Shown piece by piece: positions 8,442-16,762 of a DNA stretch of 64,000 nt (position 1 is the stretch's first letter; the number at the start of each line of letters is the position of its first letter). The notes beneath the pieces were generated by a model, which saw only the letters and a program-made list of their open reading frames with translations, had not been told where the DNA came from and searched no databases. Source of the stretch: JACVRW01 sp038323835 (lineage in GTDB: Bacteria > Actinomycetota > Thermoleophilia > Solirubrobacterales > Thermoleophilaceae). A program made the translations under genes and the position numbers. The stretch lies in the NCBI GenBank assembly GCA_038323835.1, contig JBBQHI010000003.1, positions 94,916 to 158,915 on the forward strand, given 5' to 3'.

Positions 8442-9929
8442 ATGCCATCTGAATCCGCCTCCGCCCCGGGGGTTTCACGCCGCGAATTCCTCGAGCGCAC
8501 CGCCATGGCGGCCGGAGCCGCCGGAGCTGTGGGTGTCCCCACGGAGATGCTCGTGGCCGAGGCCGCCAAGGCGGCCAACCGCTGGTCCGGCATGCCGCGC
8601 CCGCGCAACGTCCCGATCGACCACTTCGTCCTGCTGATGATGGAGAACCGGTCCTTCGATCACTACTTCGGCTGGCTGCACGGACAGGCTGACGGCGTCC
8701 AGAACCAGCGTTTCCCCGACGCCACCGGGCACCAGGTGCGCACCCGCCCGGCCGCCTCCCTCGGAACCGGGGGCGTCGAGTTCAAGGGCTGCGGGCACCC
8801 CGATCCGGGACACGGCTGGACGTCCGGGCGCGCGCAGCTCCAGGGCGGCTTCCTGGCCCCGGGCAGCGGCAACGACGAGTTCGCGCTCACCTACTACCGA
8901 CGCGGCGAACTCGGCTTCATCCACGAGGCGGCGCGCCAGTACACGCTCTACGACCGCTACTTCTGCTCACTTCTCGCCGGCACCTGGCCGAACCGCTTCT
9001 ACAAGTGGTCGGCGCAGTCCGGCGGCATCAAGACCAACACCATCGAGCCCGGCGGCAACACGTGGGAGACCATCTTCGACCGCGCGCTGGCCCACGGCCT
9101 GACCGTGAAGTACTACTACTCGGACCTGCCCTTCGGAGCCCTCTGGGGACCCCGGTCCAGCGCGTGGCTGGCCCCGATCTCGCAGTACTACACCGACGCC
9201 GCCGCCGGCACGCTCCCGAACATCGCGATCGTCGACCCGCCGTTCAAGGACGGCAGCGGCGGCGACGGGCTCTCCGCGGACGAGCACCCGCTCGGGGACG
9301 TGCGGCTCGGCCAGGCGTTCCAGGCCGACGTGGTGAACTCGTTCACGACCTCGCCGAACTACCGCCGCGGCGCGCTTTTCCTGATCTACGACGAGTGGGG
9401 CGGTTTCTTCGAGCACGTACGGCCACCAAAGGCCCCGGACGACCGCGCGAGCACCAATCTGGACGAGGACTTCGGCCAGATGGGCTTCCGCATCCCGGCC
9501 GTGGCCATCTCCCCCTGGTCGCGCAACAACGCGGCGGACCGGGGTAAGTACGGATTCCACTTCAACGAGCGCTGGCGGGTGGACCACGGGCGCTACGGGC
9601 ACGAGTCCATCCTGAGCTTCATCAGCTATCGCTTCCAGCTCGGTTACCTGACGAAGCGACACCAGGCGGCGAACAACATCGGCAGCGGCTTCAACTGGTG
9701 GCACCCGGACTTCACACCGCCGGAGCTGCCGGATCCTGCGGCGATCGTGACCCAGCCCTGCAAGCTGGGTGGTGGCGACGTGCTGGATTCCCAGCAGGCG
9801 CACGAGAGCGACCTGGCCGCGATCGAGGCATACGCCGACCGGCACAACGTGAAGGTCTACGACGCCAAGCCGTCCAACATCTTCACCAAGCCGGACACCG
9901 TCCAGAAGGCACTCGCCGCCGCGCCCTGA
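8442..9929 (+). CDS. Tat-exported phosphoesterase (phospholipase C / acid phosphatase family)
   Basis: 495 residues. The N-terminus SRREFLERTAMAAGAAGAVG is a textbook twin-arginine signal, so the enzyme is exported folded; tatA/tatC are at 28.5-29.7 kb. The catalytic domain opens with FVLLMMENRSFDHYFGWL, the signature of the PF04185 family (phospholipase C, AcpA-like acid phosphatase). Further family motifs are HGWTSGRAQ, AGTWPNRFY, IVDPPF, LIYDEWGGFFEHV, then RIPAVAISPWSR and YGHESIL. The acceptor (phospholipid, nucleotide or sugar phosphate) cannot be decided. Starts at ATG 8442 with a leaderless-type promoter. Confidence 0.9.
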   Translation: MPSESASAPGVSRREFLERTAMAAGAAGAVGVPTEMLVAEAAKAANRWSGMPRPRNVPIDHFVLLMMENRSFDHYFGWLHGQADGVQNQRFPDATGHQVRTRPAASLGTGGVEFKGCGHPDPGHGWTSGRAQLQGGFLAPGSGNDEFALTYYRRGELGFIHEAARQYTLYDRYFCSLLAGTWPNRFYKWSAQSGGIKTNTIEPGGNTWETIFDRALAHGLTVKYYYSDLPFGALWGPRSSAWLAPISQYYTDAAAGTLPNIAIVDPPFKDGSGGDGLSADEHPLGDVRLGQAFQADVVNSFTTSPNYRRGALFLIYDEWGGFFEHVRPPKAPDDRASTNLDEDFGQMGFRIPAVAISPWSRNNAADRGKYGFHFNERWRVDHGRYGHESILSFISYRFQLGYLTKRHQAANNIGSGFNWWHPDFTPPELPDPAAIVTQPCKLGGGDVLDSQQAHESDLAAIEAYADRHNVKVYDAKPSNIFTKPDTVQKALAAAP

Positions 9930-9959
9930 CCTCGGTTGGGGCGGGCGCGGGCGCCCATC

Positions 9960-9965
9960 TATAGT
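9960..9965 (+). promoter_or_regulatory. Putative -10 for the aldehyde dehydrogenase gene
   Basis: TATAGT ends 8 nt before GTG 9974, predicting +1 two bases upstream of the start codon, so a leaderless or nearly leaderless mRNA. Confidence 0.5.
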
Positions 9966-9973
9966 CGCCACCC

Positions 9974-11455
9974 GTGGAGACCCGACTGCTGATCGGGGGC
10001 GAGCAGGCCGCGGGTAACGGCGCCGCCCTCCCCGTGGAGAACCCCGCGACGGAGGAGACCCTCGCCCAGGTCGCCGCCGCCGGGCCCGAGGACGTGGACG
10101 CGGCCATCGCCGCGGCGTCCGAGGCGGCGCCCGTGTGGGCGTCGATCCCGGCCGTCGAGCGGGCGGACCTGCTCCACGAGGTGGCGGCGCGGATGCGGGC
10201 GCGCACCGACGAGCTGGCCCGCGTCATGACCCTCGAGGGCGGCAAGCCGCTGGTGGAGAACTCCGACGAGGTGGGCTGGACGGCGGCCGCCTTCGACTAC
10301 TACGCCGAGATGGGACGCAACTTCGCCGGCCGGGTGATCCCCTCGATCGAGTCCACCCAGCTCGCGCTGGTGATGAAGGAGCCGATCGGGGTGTGGGGCT
10401 GCATCGTGCCCTGGAACTACCCGCTCCTCCTGCTGGGCTGGAAGCTGGCGCCGGCGCTGGCGGCCGGCAACTCGGTGGTGGCCAAGCCCTCGGAGCTCAC
10501 GCCGCTGTCGACCCTGATGCTCGCCTCGTGCTTCGACCACCTGCTGCCCGGTGCCTTCAACATGGTGGCCGGCGCCGGTGACGTGGGCGAGGCGATCGTG
10601 CGCGATCCGCGAGTGGCGGGTGTGGCCTTCACCGGGTCGGTGGCCACCGGCAAGCACGTGGCCGCGCTCTGCGCCGAGCGCGTGGCGCGCATGAACCTCG
10701 AGATGGGCGGGAAGGATCCGTTCATCGTCTGCGCCGACGTGGCCGCCGACGTGGCGGTGGCGGCTCGCGGCGGGGCCTGGGCGGCATACCTGAACGCGGG
10801 TCAGGTGTGCACGTCGGCGGAGCGCTTCTACGTGGCCCGCGAGGTCTACGACGAGTTCGTGGACGCCTTCGTGGAGGAGGCCCGCGGGCTGCGGGTGGGC
10901 GATCCGATGGTGGACGACACCGACGTCGGGCCGATGGTCTCGGCGGGCCAGCGGGCCAACGTCGAGGCCCAGGTGGAGTCCGCCGTGGCGGCGGGCGCCG
11001 AGCTGCTCGTGGGCGGCGGGCGGGCCGGACAGGAACGCGGCCACTTCTACGCCCCCGCCGTGGTGACCGGGGCTCCGGCGGAGACCGACCTACTGCGCGA
11101 GGAGACCTTCGGGCCCGTGGCCCCGATCGTGCCCGTGGACTCGCTCGACGAGGCCATCGCCCTGGCCAACGGGACGCCATACGGCCTCGGCGCGAACGTG
11201 TACACCCGGGACCTGGAGACCGCGGTGCGGTGCATGCGCGAGATCAAGGCCGGGACGGTGTGGATCAACGACCCCCTCACCGACAACGACGCGGGGCCCT
11301 TCGGCGGAATGAAGCAGTCGGGCCTGGGCCGTGAGCTGGGCCAGGAGGGGCTCGAGGCCTTCCAGGACACCAAGCACGTGCACATCGAGACCAAGATCGC
11401 GCCCAAGGAGTGGTGGTACCCCTACGGCGGCGGCGGGCCGCCGCACGGGGCGTAG
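9974..11455 (+). CDS. NAD(P)-dependent aldehyde dehydrogenase
   Basis: 493 residues, full length for the superfamily. It oxidises an aldehyde to the acid. Visible motifs: PWNYPLLLLGWKLAPALAAGN, VAFTGSVATGK (cofactor loop), the general base Glu in LEMGGKDPF and the catalytic Cys in NAGQVCTSAERF, then EETFGPVAPI and PFGGMKQSGLGRELG. It is most like betaine- or aminobutyraldehyde-type dehydrogenases, ending KEWWYPYGG, but substrate is not certain. Start GTG 9974 fits the TATAGT promoter. It converges on holA with a shared hairpin terminator. Confidence 0.92.
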   Translation: METRLLIGGEQAAGNGAALPVENPATEETLAQVAAAGPEDVDAAIAAASEAAPVWASIPAVERADLLHEVAARMRARTDELARVMTLEGGKPLVENSDEVGWTAAAFDYYAEMGRNFAGRVIPSIESTQLALVMKEPIGVWGCIVPWNYPLLLLGWKLAPALAAGNSVVAKPSELTPLSTLMLASCFDHLLPGAFNMVAGAGDVGEAIVRDPRVAGVAFTGSVATGKHVAALCAERVARMNLEMGGKDPFIVCADVAADVAVAARGGAWAAYLNAGQVCTSAERFYVAREVYDEFVDAFVEEARGLRVGDPMVDDTDVGPMVSAGQRANVEAQVESAVAAGAELLVGGGRAGQERGHFYAPAVVTGAPAETDLLREETFGPVAPIVPVDSLDEAIALANGTPYGLGANVYTRDLETAVRCMREIKAGTVWINDPLTDNDAGPFGGMKQSGLGRELGQEGLEAFQDTKHVHIETKIAPKEWWYPYGGGGPPHGA

Positions 11456-11483
11456 GCGCCGCCGGCTTCCGCTCAGGCGGCGC
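11456..11483. terminator. Bidirectional hairpin terminator between ALDH and holA
   Basis: GCGCCGCC (11456-11463) and GGCGGCGC (11476-11483) pair perfectly around a 12-nt loop, and the right arm overlaps the end of holA. The genes converge here, so one hairpin can serve both. No U-tract. Confidence 0.5.
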
Positions 11484-12432
11484 GCGAGAGCGCGAGCGTG
11501 AAGGCCGTGCCCTCGTCGAGCTGGACCTGGCCGCCGCCCCGCATGCTCACCTCGAGATCCGCGAAGACCTCGAGCGCGCGTTCAAGGGCCGGCCGGTCGG
11601 CCTTCCGGGCGCGCGACACCGTCCGCTTGGCCAGCCAGGGCGGCATGCCGAGGGAGCCGGCGACCTTCTGCTCCGGCATGCCCGCCTCGATCAGCGAGGC
11701 CGCGCGATGCACCTCGCGAAGCCGGCGGACGATCGGATAGACCAGGCGCCCCGCCCGCTCGCCGTGGGCCTCGAGCTGCTCCGCGAGCGCGAGGCATCCA
11801 CGGAGGTCCCCCGCCACCAGCGCGTCGGCCAGGTCGTAGGCCTGCGGGGTGCCGTCTCCGGAGGCGAGCTCCTCCACGTCCCCCACCCCCGCGGTGGTGG
11901 CCGGGTGGAGGGCGATCGAGAGCTTCTCCAGCTCGCGCGAGAGGCGCTGCTGGCTGGTGCCGACCCTCGTCACGAGCTCCTTGGACGCATCGGAATCGAG
12001 CCTGAGGCCCAGCTCGAGCGCCCGCTCGACCGCCCACTTGGGCAGCTCCCAGGCTTTCGGGGCGGCGCAGTCGCGGACCTCCCCGCCGGCCTTCTCGACC
12101 GCCGTGCGCAGCGCCTTCAGCGGCTTTCCCCTGACGATCAGCACCAGGACGGTGTCGGGCGGGAGATCGGCCAGCGCGGCCTCGAGCGGCTGAAGGTCGG
12201 AGGCCTTCCAGCACCCCGCGTCGTTCACCAGGAGGTAGCGCACCCCCGGGTCGAACGTGAGCGCGGCCATCGCGGTGGACACCTCCGCCGGATCGGTCGC
12301 CCGAGCATCGAACACCTCGAGGCCGCCGGGTCCGTGCTCCTCCTCGGCCCTATGGCGCACACGGGCGCGCCACGAGTCGATCTTGGCGTCGTCGTCGCCG
12401 GATATGAGGTAGGCGGGCTTCAGCGCGGCCAC
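11473..12432 (-). CDS. holA: DNA polymerase III subunit delta
   Basis: About 319 residues. The delta subunit opens the sliding clamp in the clamp-loader complex. AYLISGDDDAKIDSW, then RYLLVNDAGCWKASDL, LVLIVRGKPLKALR and the C-terminal EKLSIALHP, DLADALVAGDLRGCLALAEQL and RRLREVHRA segments match HolA. The frame is open to GTG 12477, touching the comEC stop, but a TAGACT hexamer at 12441-12446 sits 8 nt before an in-frame GTG at 12432, directly ahead of the conserved LKPAYLI. I use 12432; the longer start remains possible if it is translated only from the comEC transcript. Confidence 0.9.
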   Translation of the reverse strand: MAALKPAYLISGDDDAKIDSWRARVRHRAEEEHGPGGLEVFDARATDPAEVSTAMAALTFDPGVRYLLVNDAGCWKASDLQPLEAALADLPPDTVLVLIVRGKPLKALRTAVEKAGGEVRDCAAPKAWELPKWAVERALELGLRLDSDASKELVTRVGTSQQRLSRELEKLSIALHPATTAGVGDVEELASGDGTPQAYDLADALVAGDLRGCLALAEQLEAHGERAGRLVYPIVRRLREVHRAASLIEAGMPEQKVAGSLGMPPWLAKRTVSRARKADRPALERALEVFADLEVSMRGGGQVQLDEGTAFTLALSRAA

Positions 12433-12477
12433 GACCTCGCAGTCTAGGCCCGGGTGCCGCCGCCTCGACCCGGGCAC

Positions 12478-14892
12478 TCAGCGCTCGGTGTCCACCCGCA
12501 TCTCTCCGTCCTCCACCGTGAGGCTCACCGTGCCGTCGCGGTCGGTGCGGTAGGTCCGCGCGCCGGCCCGTATGAGCGCATGGAGGGTCGACGGGGTCGG
12601 GTGGCCATAGGTGTTTCCCTCCCCCACCTCGATGGCCGCCACCTCCGGGCGGAGTCGCCCCAGCACCTCAGGAAGGCCGGGATCAGCGCTGCCGTGGTGG
12701 GGCACCTTCATGGCGTCCACGTCCGGCAGTGCGAGCGGCAGCAGGGCCACGCTCTCGGCGTCGGCGGAGAGCAGCAGGTCGAAGTCCCCGCTACTGACCA
12801 CGGCCACGATGCCTCGTGGGTTCGGGTCCTCGGGGGGCGGCCCGGTGGGACGCGGCGGAGGAGAGAGCACCCGCACGCTGATCGAGCCCACGGCGAAGGC
12901 CGTGCCCGCCCTCGCCACCACGCGCCGGATCCCCAGGCGATCGGCCTCCGACTCCACCGCCCGGAAACCCGCGTCGGGAGTGCCATCCCCGCCGTCGAAG
13001 AGGACGCCGACCGGAAAGTGGTCGAGAACATCGACGAGCCCACCGTGATGATCGCGTGAGGGGTGCGTGGCCACCACCGCGCTGAGGCGCCGTACCCCGG
13101 CCCTGCGCACCAGACGCCAGGCTGCCGCCTCGGGCGGGCCCGCATCGAACAGAATCGCCGCGCCGCTCGGATCCTGGATCAGCGTGGCGTCGCCCTGCCC
13201 CACGTCGAGGAAGCGGACGGTGAACCCGCGGGGAGGCCGGGGCGGGCCAAGTACGTGTCCCCCGGCCAACAGAAGAGCGGCGACGGCGACTGCCGCCAGA
13301 GCCGCCCGCCGTGTCCGGGCCATCCGCCGCCAGGCGCCCGCAGCCTCCTGCGCACGGTCGCCTCCGCGGCGGAGCAGCCTCGAGGCCCCGGCCCAGGCGG
13401 CCAGCAGGAGGCCGTAGGCCATGGCCAGGGTCAGCGGGGATCGCACCGGCGGGGTGACCACTCCGCCGGGCACGTCCGCGAACGCCCGCGCCACCCAGGA
13501 GAGATAGCCGAGCGGTAGGCCCGCCACCCATCCGAGCGCGGACGCGAGCGCAAGCGCCAGCGGGGCCACCGGCGGTCCGAGGCCCACGAGCTGGCCCACG
13601 GCGGCCTTTGCCATTCCCAGCCACATGACGGGCGCTACCGCCGGCAGCGCAAACAGGTTCGCGCCCAGGCCCGCCAGCGGCACGCGCCCGAAGTGGAGCG
13701 CCAGAAGCGGAGCCGTGGCCACGGTGGCGGCGACGCTCATCGCCACGCCATCCACCGCAGCGCGCGATGCCGCGACCCGCACGGGGGCGCGGGCTGGAGC
13801 CGGGCCGGGGCGAAGCGCCTCCAGCACCGACGCCATTCCGCGCCGCAGGGGCGGCGCCAGGACGATGATCCCGGCGACCGCGGCAAAGGAGAGCTGCCAC
13901 CCGGGATCGCCCGCGGCCCGGGGGTTGGCGACGAGCGTGACCGCCGCCGCCAGCAACAGCGCGTATGCACCCGAGCCGGGGCGCGACGCCGCCGTGGCCG
14001 CGATACCGGCGGCGCCCATCACGCCGGCGCGCTGGAGGGCGGGGCCCGCGCCGGCGAGGGGCACGTACAGGGCAGTGAGCAACAGGAGCCCGAGGAGCCT
14101 CGCCCTCGCGCCGAGACCGGCCAGAGCCAAAAGGGGAAGCGCGAGCGCGGCGAGCAGGACCACGTTCTGGCCCGAGACGGCCAATAGGTGAGCCAGGCCG
14201 CTGTCGCGGAAGTCCTGGCGCACGCCCGGGTCGATGTCCTGGTCCTCGCCCAGGACCATGCCACGGACGAGCTCGGCCCCCGCCGTGTCGAGGCCTGCCT
14301 CCACCCCCGTCTCCGCTCGACGCCGCGCGGCGTCGAGCGCTCCGGGAACACCACCGCGCCGGTTCCCGTCCCGGTGGGCCGTCCGCGCGTAGAGCTCGGC
14401 CGCCAACCCGCGCCGCCGCAGCTGGGCCTCGTAGGCCTCCGCGTGCGGGCGGAGCGCCGTGAGGGTGCCCCTGACGGTGAGCCCCTCCCCCACGCCCGAG
14501 TGTCGCGGCAGCGGCGCCCACTGCGACGTGCGCATCAGGAGGCGCGCCCCGCGCAGGGGCCCGCTGCTCACGGTGACCTCGGCCGACGAGCCGAACCGAC
14601 CGGGGCGGATCGGCGTGACCAGCCACGCACGGACCGTCACGGACTCTCCATCTCGCACGCGTGCGGCAGGAGCATCGATCGCGTCGAGGCGGAGATCCCC
14701 GGCCGCCGCGCCACTCAGCACCAGCGCCGCCGCGAGAGCCCCCGCCAGCGGCGCGCTCGCCAGCCCCGCCACGACGCAGCCCAGGCCGGCCGCTACACCG
14801 GCCGCCGGGACCTGCGGGTAGGGCGCGAGCCCCAGTCCGAGGGCGAGGGCCGCCATCGCCACGTGCCACGGACGGTCGCGCAGTGCGTTCAT
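12478..14892 (-). CDS. comEC: ComEC/Rec2 DNA uptake channel with metallo-beta-lactamase domain
   Basis: 804 residues. ComEC is the membrane channel for transforming DNA. The N-terminus is a hydrophobic DUF4131-type region, then the competence domain (VRGMVLGEDQDI, GLAHLLAVSGQNVVLL, around ten membrane segments), and the C-terminal third is a metallo-beta-lactamase fold: FLDVGQGDATLI, ATHPSRDHHGGLVDVL and MKVPHHGSAD. All three parts are intact, so the channel is probably functional. It lies 6 bp after comEA and is followed at once by holA. Confidence 0.95.
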   Translation of the reverse strand: MNALRDRPWHVAMAALALGLGLAPYPQVPAAGVAAGLGCVVAGLASAPLAGALAAALVLSGAAAGDLRLDAIDAPAARVRDGESVTVRAWLVTPIRPGRFGSSAEVTVSSGPLRGARLLMRTSQWAPLPRHSGVGEGLTVRGTLTALRPHAEAYEAQLRRRGLAAELYARTAHRDGNRRGGVPGALDAARRRAETGVEAGLDTAGAELVRGMVLGEDQDIDPGVRQDFRDSGLAHLLAVSGQNVVLLAALALPLLALAGLGARARLLGLLLLTALYVPLAGAGPALQRAGVMGAAGIAATAASRPGSGAYALLLAAAVTLVANPRAAGDPGWQLSFAAVAGIIVLAPPLRRGMASVLEALRPGPAPARAPVRVAASRAAVDGVAMSVAATVATAPLLALHFGRVPLAGLGANLFALPAVAPVMWLGMAKAAVGQLVGLGPPVAPLALALASALGWVAGLPLGYLSWVARAFADVPGGVVTPPVRSPLTLAMAYGLLLAAWAGASRLLRRGGDRAQEAAGAWRRMARTRRAALAAVAVAALLLAGGHVLGPPRPPRGFTVRFLDVGQGDATLIQDPSGAAILFDAGPPEAAAWRLVRRAGVRRLSAVVATHPSRDHHGGLVDVLDHFPVGVLFDGGDGTPDAGFRAVESEADRLGIRRVVARAGTAFAVGSISVRVLSPPPRPTGPPPEDPNPRGIVAVVSSGDFDLLLSADAESVALLPLALPDVDAMKVPHHGSADPGLPEVLGRLRPEVAAIEVGEGNTYGHPTPSTLHALIRAGARTYRTDRDGTVSLTVEDGEMRVDTER

Positions 14893-14898
14893 CGGCCG

Positions 14899-15501
14899 TC
14901 ATGGCTGAAGGGCCTTGCGAAGGGCCGCGAGCCGCTTCTCCCCGATCCCCTCCACCTCGCCCAGGTCGCTGAGCGAGGAGAAGCCGCCGTGCTGGGCGCG
15001 GTACTCCATGATGCGCTGGGCGAGCGTCGGCCCTATGCCGTCGAGCGCGTCGAGCTGCTCGAGCGTCGCGCTTCCGAGGCTCACCCGCACGCCCGGCGCC
15101 GCCCCGGGCGCGCTCCCGGCCACACCGGGGATGGCGCTCCCGCCGCCGCGCGGCGGGACAACGACCTGCTGGCCGTCCTCGACCTTCGCGGCCAGGTTCA
15201 GCCCGTTCATGTCCGCTCTGCGGCCCGGGCCCCCGGCCAGTCTCACGGCCGTGGCGATCCGCGCGCCGGCGGGAACGCGGACCAGACCGGGCCGCAGAAC
15301 GGCACCGGCCACATGCACGAGCACAGCCGGCGGGGCGCCCCGGGCGGGGCTCGACGCAGCGTCGGCTCCGCTCCCGGGCCCGCCGATCCTCACGGGCGTG
15401 GCGCTCTGCCCACCACCACCGATCGCGCGTGTGAGCGCGAACACGCCGAGCACCGCGGCGACGGCCCAGACGGCAAGTGTTCCCATGGAGCGGTCAGCCA
15501 T
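14899..15501 (-). CDS. comEA: ComEA-like competence DNA-binding protein
   Basis: 200 residues from ATG 15501. One N-terminal membrane helix (GTLAVWAVAAVLGVFALT), a SLBB-like beta-grasp segment (VLVHVAGAVLRPGLVRVPAGARI), and a C-terminal helix-hairpin-helix DNA-binding unit (ATLEQLDALDGIGPTLAQRI, then LGEVEGIGEKRLAAL). It binds incoming DNA at the cell surface and hands it to ComEC, encoded immediately downstream. The frame is open to 15639, but TACGGT (15509-15514) 7 nt upstream of 15501 supports the shorter start. Confidence 0.92.
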   Translation of the reverse strand: MADRSMGTLAVWAVAAVLGVFALTRAIGGGGQSATPVRIGGPGSGADAASSPARGAPPAVLVHVAGAVLRPGLVRVPAGARIATAVRLAGGPGRRADMNGLNLAAKVEDGQQVVVPPRGGGSAIPGVAGSAPGAAPGVRVSLGSATLEQLDALDGIGPTLAQRIMEYRAQHGGFSSLSDLGEVEGIGEKRLAALRKALQP

Positions 15502-15508
15502 GGCCACG

Positions 15509-15514
15509 ACCGTA
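15509..15514 (-). promoter_or_regulatory. Putative -10 for the comEA-comEC-holA unit
   Basis: TACGGT on the minus strand, 7 nt before ATG 15501; predicted +1 is one base before the start codon. Confidence 0.4.
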
Positions 15515-15568
15515 CGACGGGCCGGCAGACGTGTGGGTGACGTGGGTGACAGCGTCGTAAAAACGCGC

Positions 15569-15844
15569 TCAGCGCACCTCGAAGCCCGGGAGACCCTCGG
15601 CGGGCTCCTCCTCCACCTCGACGCTCTCCACCCGCGCACCGCGGGGTCCCCGGCGGCTCACCTCGACCATCGCGTCGAGATCGGCCTCCGGACCCTCGAA
15701 CACAGCCTCCACCGCACCGTCGCCTCGGTTACGCACCCAGCCGGCGACTCCGCGACGCGCCGCCTCGCGACGGACGGTGTCGCGAAAGAAGACACCCTGG
15801 ACGTGCCCATGCACGACCACGCGGCGCCGACCCCGCTCGCTCAT
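15569..15844 (-). CDS. acyP: Acylphosphatase
   Basis: 91 residues, the family's usual size. It hydrolyses acyl phosphates. VVVHGHVQGVFFRDTVRREA carries the catalytic Arg and VQGVxFR loop; GWVRNRGDGAVEAVFEG carries the catalytic Asn. Starts at ATG 15844, in a 39-bp divergent gap from the amidinotransferase-like gene. A much longer minus-strand frame through here is antisense to that gene and is not real. Confidence 0.93.
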   Translation of the reverse strand: MSERGRRRVVVHGHVQGVFFRDTVRREAARRGVAGWVRNRGDGAVEAVFEGPEADLDAMVEVSRRGPRGARVESVEVEEEPAEGLPGFEVR

Positions 15845-15883
15845 ACTCCGCAAGCGTTCACGAGGAAAGGGCGGCTCTCGAAC

Positions 15884-16762
15884 ATGCAAGCGGGCGGGGA
15901 AACGGGCTGGGGCGTCGACTCCGAGTACGGACGGCTGCTCGACGTGCTCCTGTGCCCGCCAGACCACTTTCGCTGGCTGCCCACCAGCGCGATCTCGCGG
16001 GCGACGCTCGACTCCGGTCTCGCCTTCGACCACCAGGCGGCGGTGCGCCAACACGCCGAGATGGTGTCCGTGTACGAGGAGAACGGCGTCCGGACGCACT
16101 TCCTCGAAGCGGATCCGGCGCTTCCGTACCAGGTGTTCGCGCGCGACTCGAGCATCAACGTTCCGGACGGCCCGATCGTGACCCAGCCCGCCCAGTGGTG
16201 GCGGCGGGGCGAATATGCGGCCGTCATCCGCTTCTACCAGGGACAGGGGATCCCGATCAAGGAGATGGTGACCGCAGGAACGCTCGAGGGAGGAGATTTC
16301 ATGATCGTCGAGCCCGGTGTGGCCGCGATCGGCACGGGTGAGGAGCGGACTCAGGAGCAGGCGGCGCGCCAGGTGGCGTCCTGGCTGGAGGCCGACGGCT
16401 GGGAGGTGCGGGTGGAGCGCATCCCGCCTCATTTCCTGCACATCGACGTGCTGGCGTGCATGCTGGGCGAGAAGCTTGCCGCGGTGTGCGTGGAGCAGGC
16501 GTCCACCGGCTTTGTTCGCTGGCTGGAGGAGAAGGGCGTCGAGATCGTGCCCGTCACGCTCGCCGCGGCCCTCAAGCTCGGTGTGAACGGGGTCTGCCTG
16601 GGCGGGGACCGGGTGCTGTCCACGGCCGAGTCGAAGGACCTCAACGAGCGGCTGCGCGCCCTCGGCCTCACCGTCTACGACCCCGAGCTGTCGGCGTTCA
16701 CCCTCGGGGGCGGCGGCGCGCACTGCCTGATGCAGGCGATCCGGCGCGAACGCGTGGGCTGA
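15884..16762 (+). CDS. Amidinotransferase-family enzyme (DDAH / deiminase type)
   Basis: 292 residues. Catalytic residues of the pentein guanidine-modifying fold (PF02274) are present: Asp in FARDSSIN (88), GGD (136-138), His in HFLHIDVL (186) and Cys in GGGGAHCLMQAI (281). Members deiminate or transfer amidino groups from arginine, methylarginines or agmatine. Start is ATG 15884; AGGAAAGG lies some 14 nt upstream. It is translationally coupled (TGATG) to an M20 carbamoyl-amino-acid hydrolase-like gene and converges on a decarboxylase, suggesting a guanidine/ureido substrate chain. Exact substrate is not known. Confidence 0.85.
   Translation: MQAGGETGWGVDSEYGRLLDVLLCPPDHFRWLPTSAISRATLDSGLAFDHQAAVRQHAEMVSVYEENGVRTHFLEADPALPYQVFARDSSINVPDGPIVTQPAQWWRRGEYAAVIRFYQGQGIPIKEMVTAGTLEGGDFMIVEPGVAAIGTGEERTQEQAARQVASWLEADGWEVRVERIPPHFLHIDVLACMLGEKLAAVCVEQASTGFVRWLEEKGVEIVPVTLAAALKLGVNGVCLGGDRVLSTAESKDLNERLRALGLTVYDPELSAFTLGGGGAHCLMQAIRRERVG

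Noticed and set aside
14915..15883. Plus-strand extension of the amidinotransferase ORF and the 384-residue minus ORF over it
   Set aside because: The first is antisense to comEA and acylphosphatase, the second antisense to the amidinotransferase; only the family-matching parts are kept.
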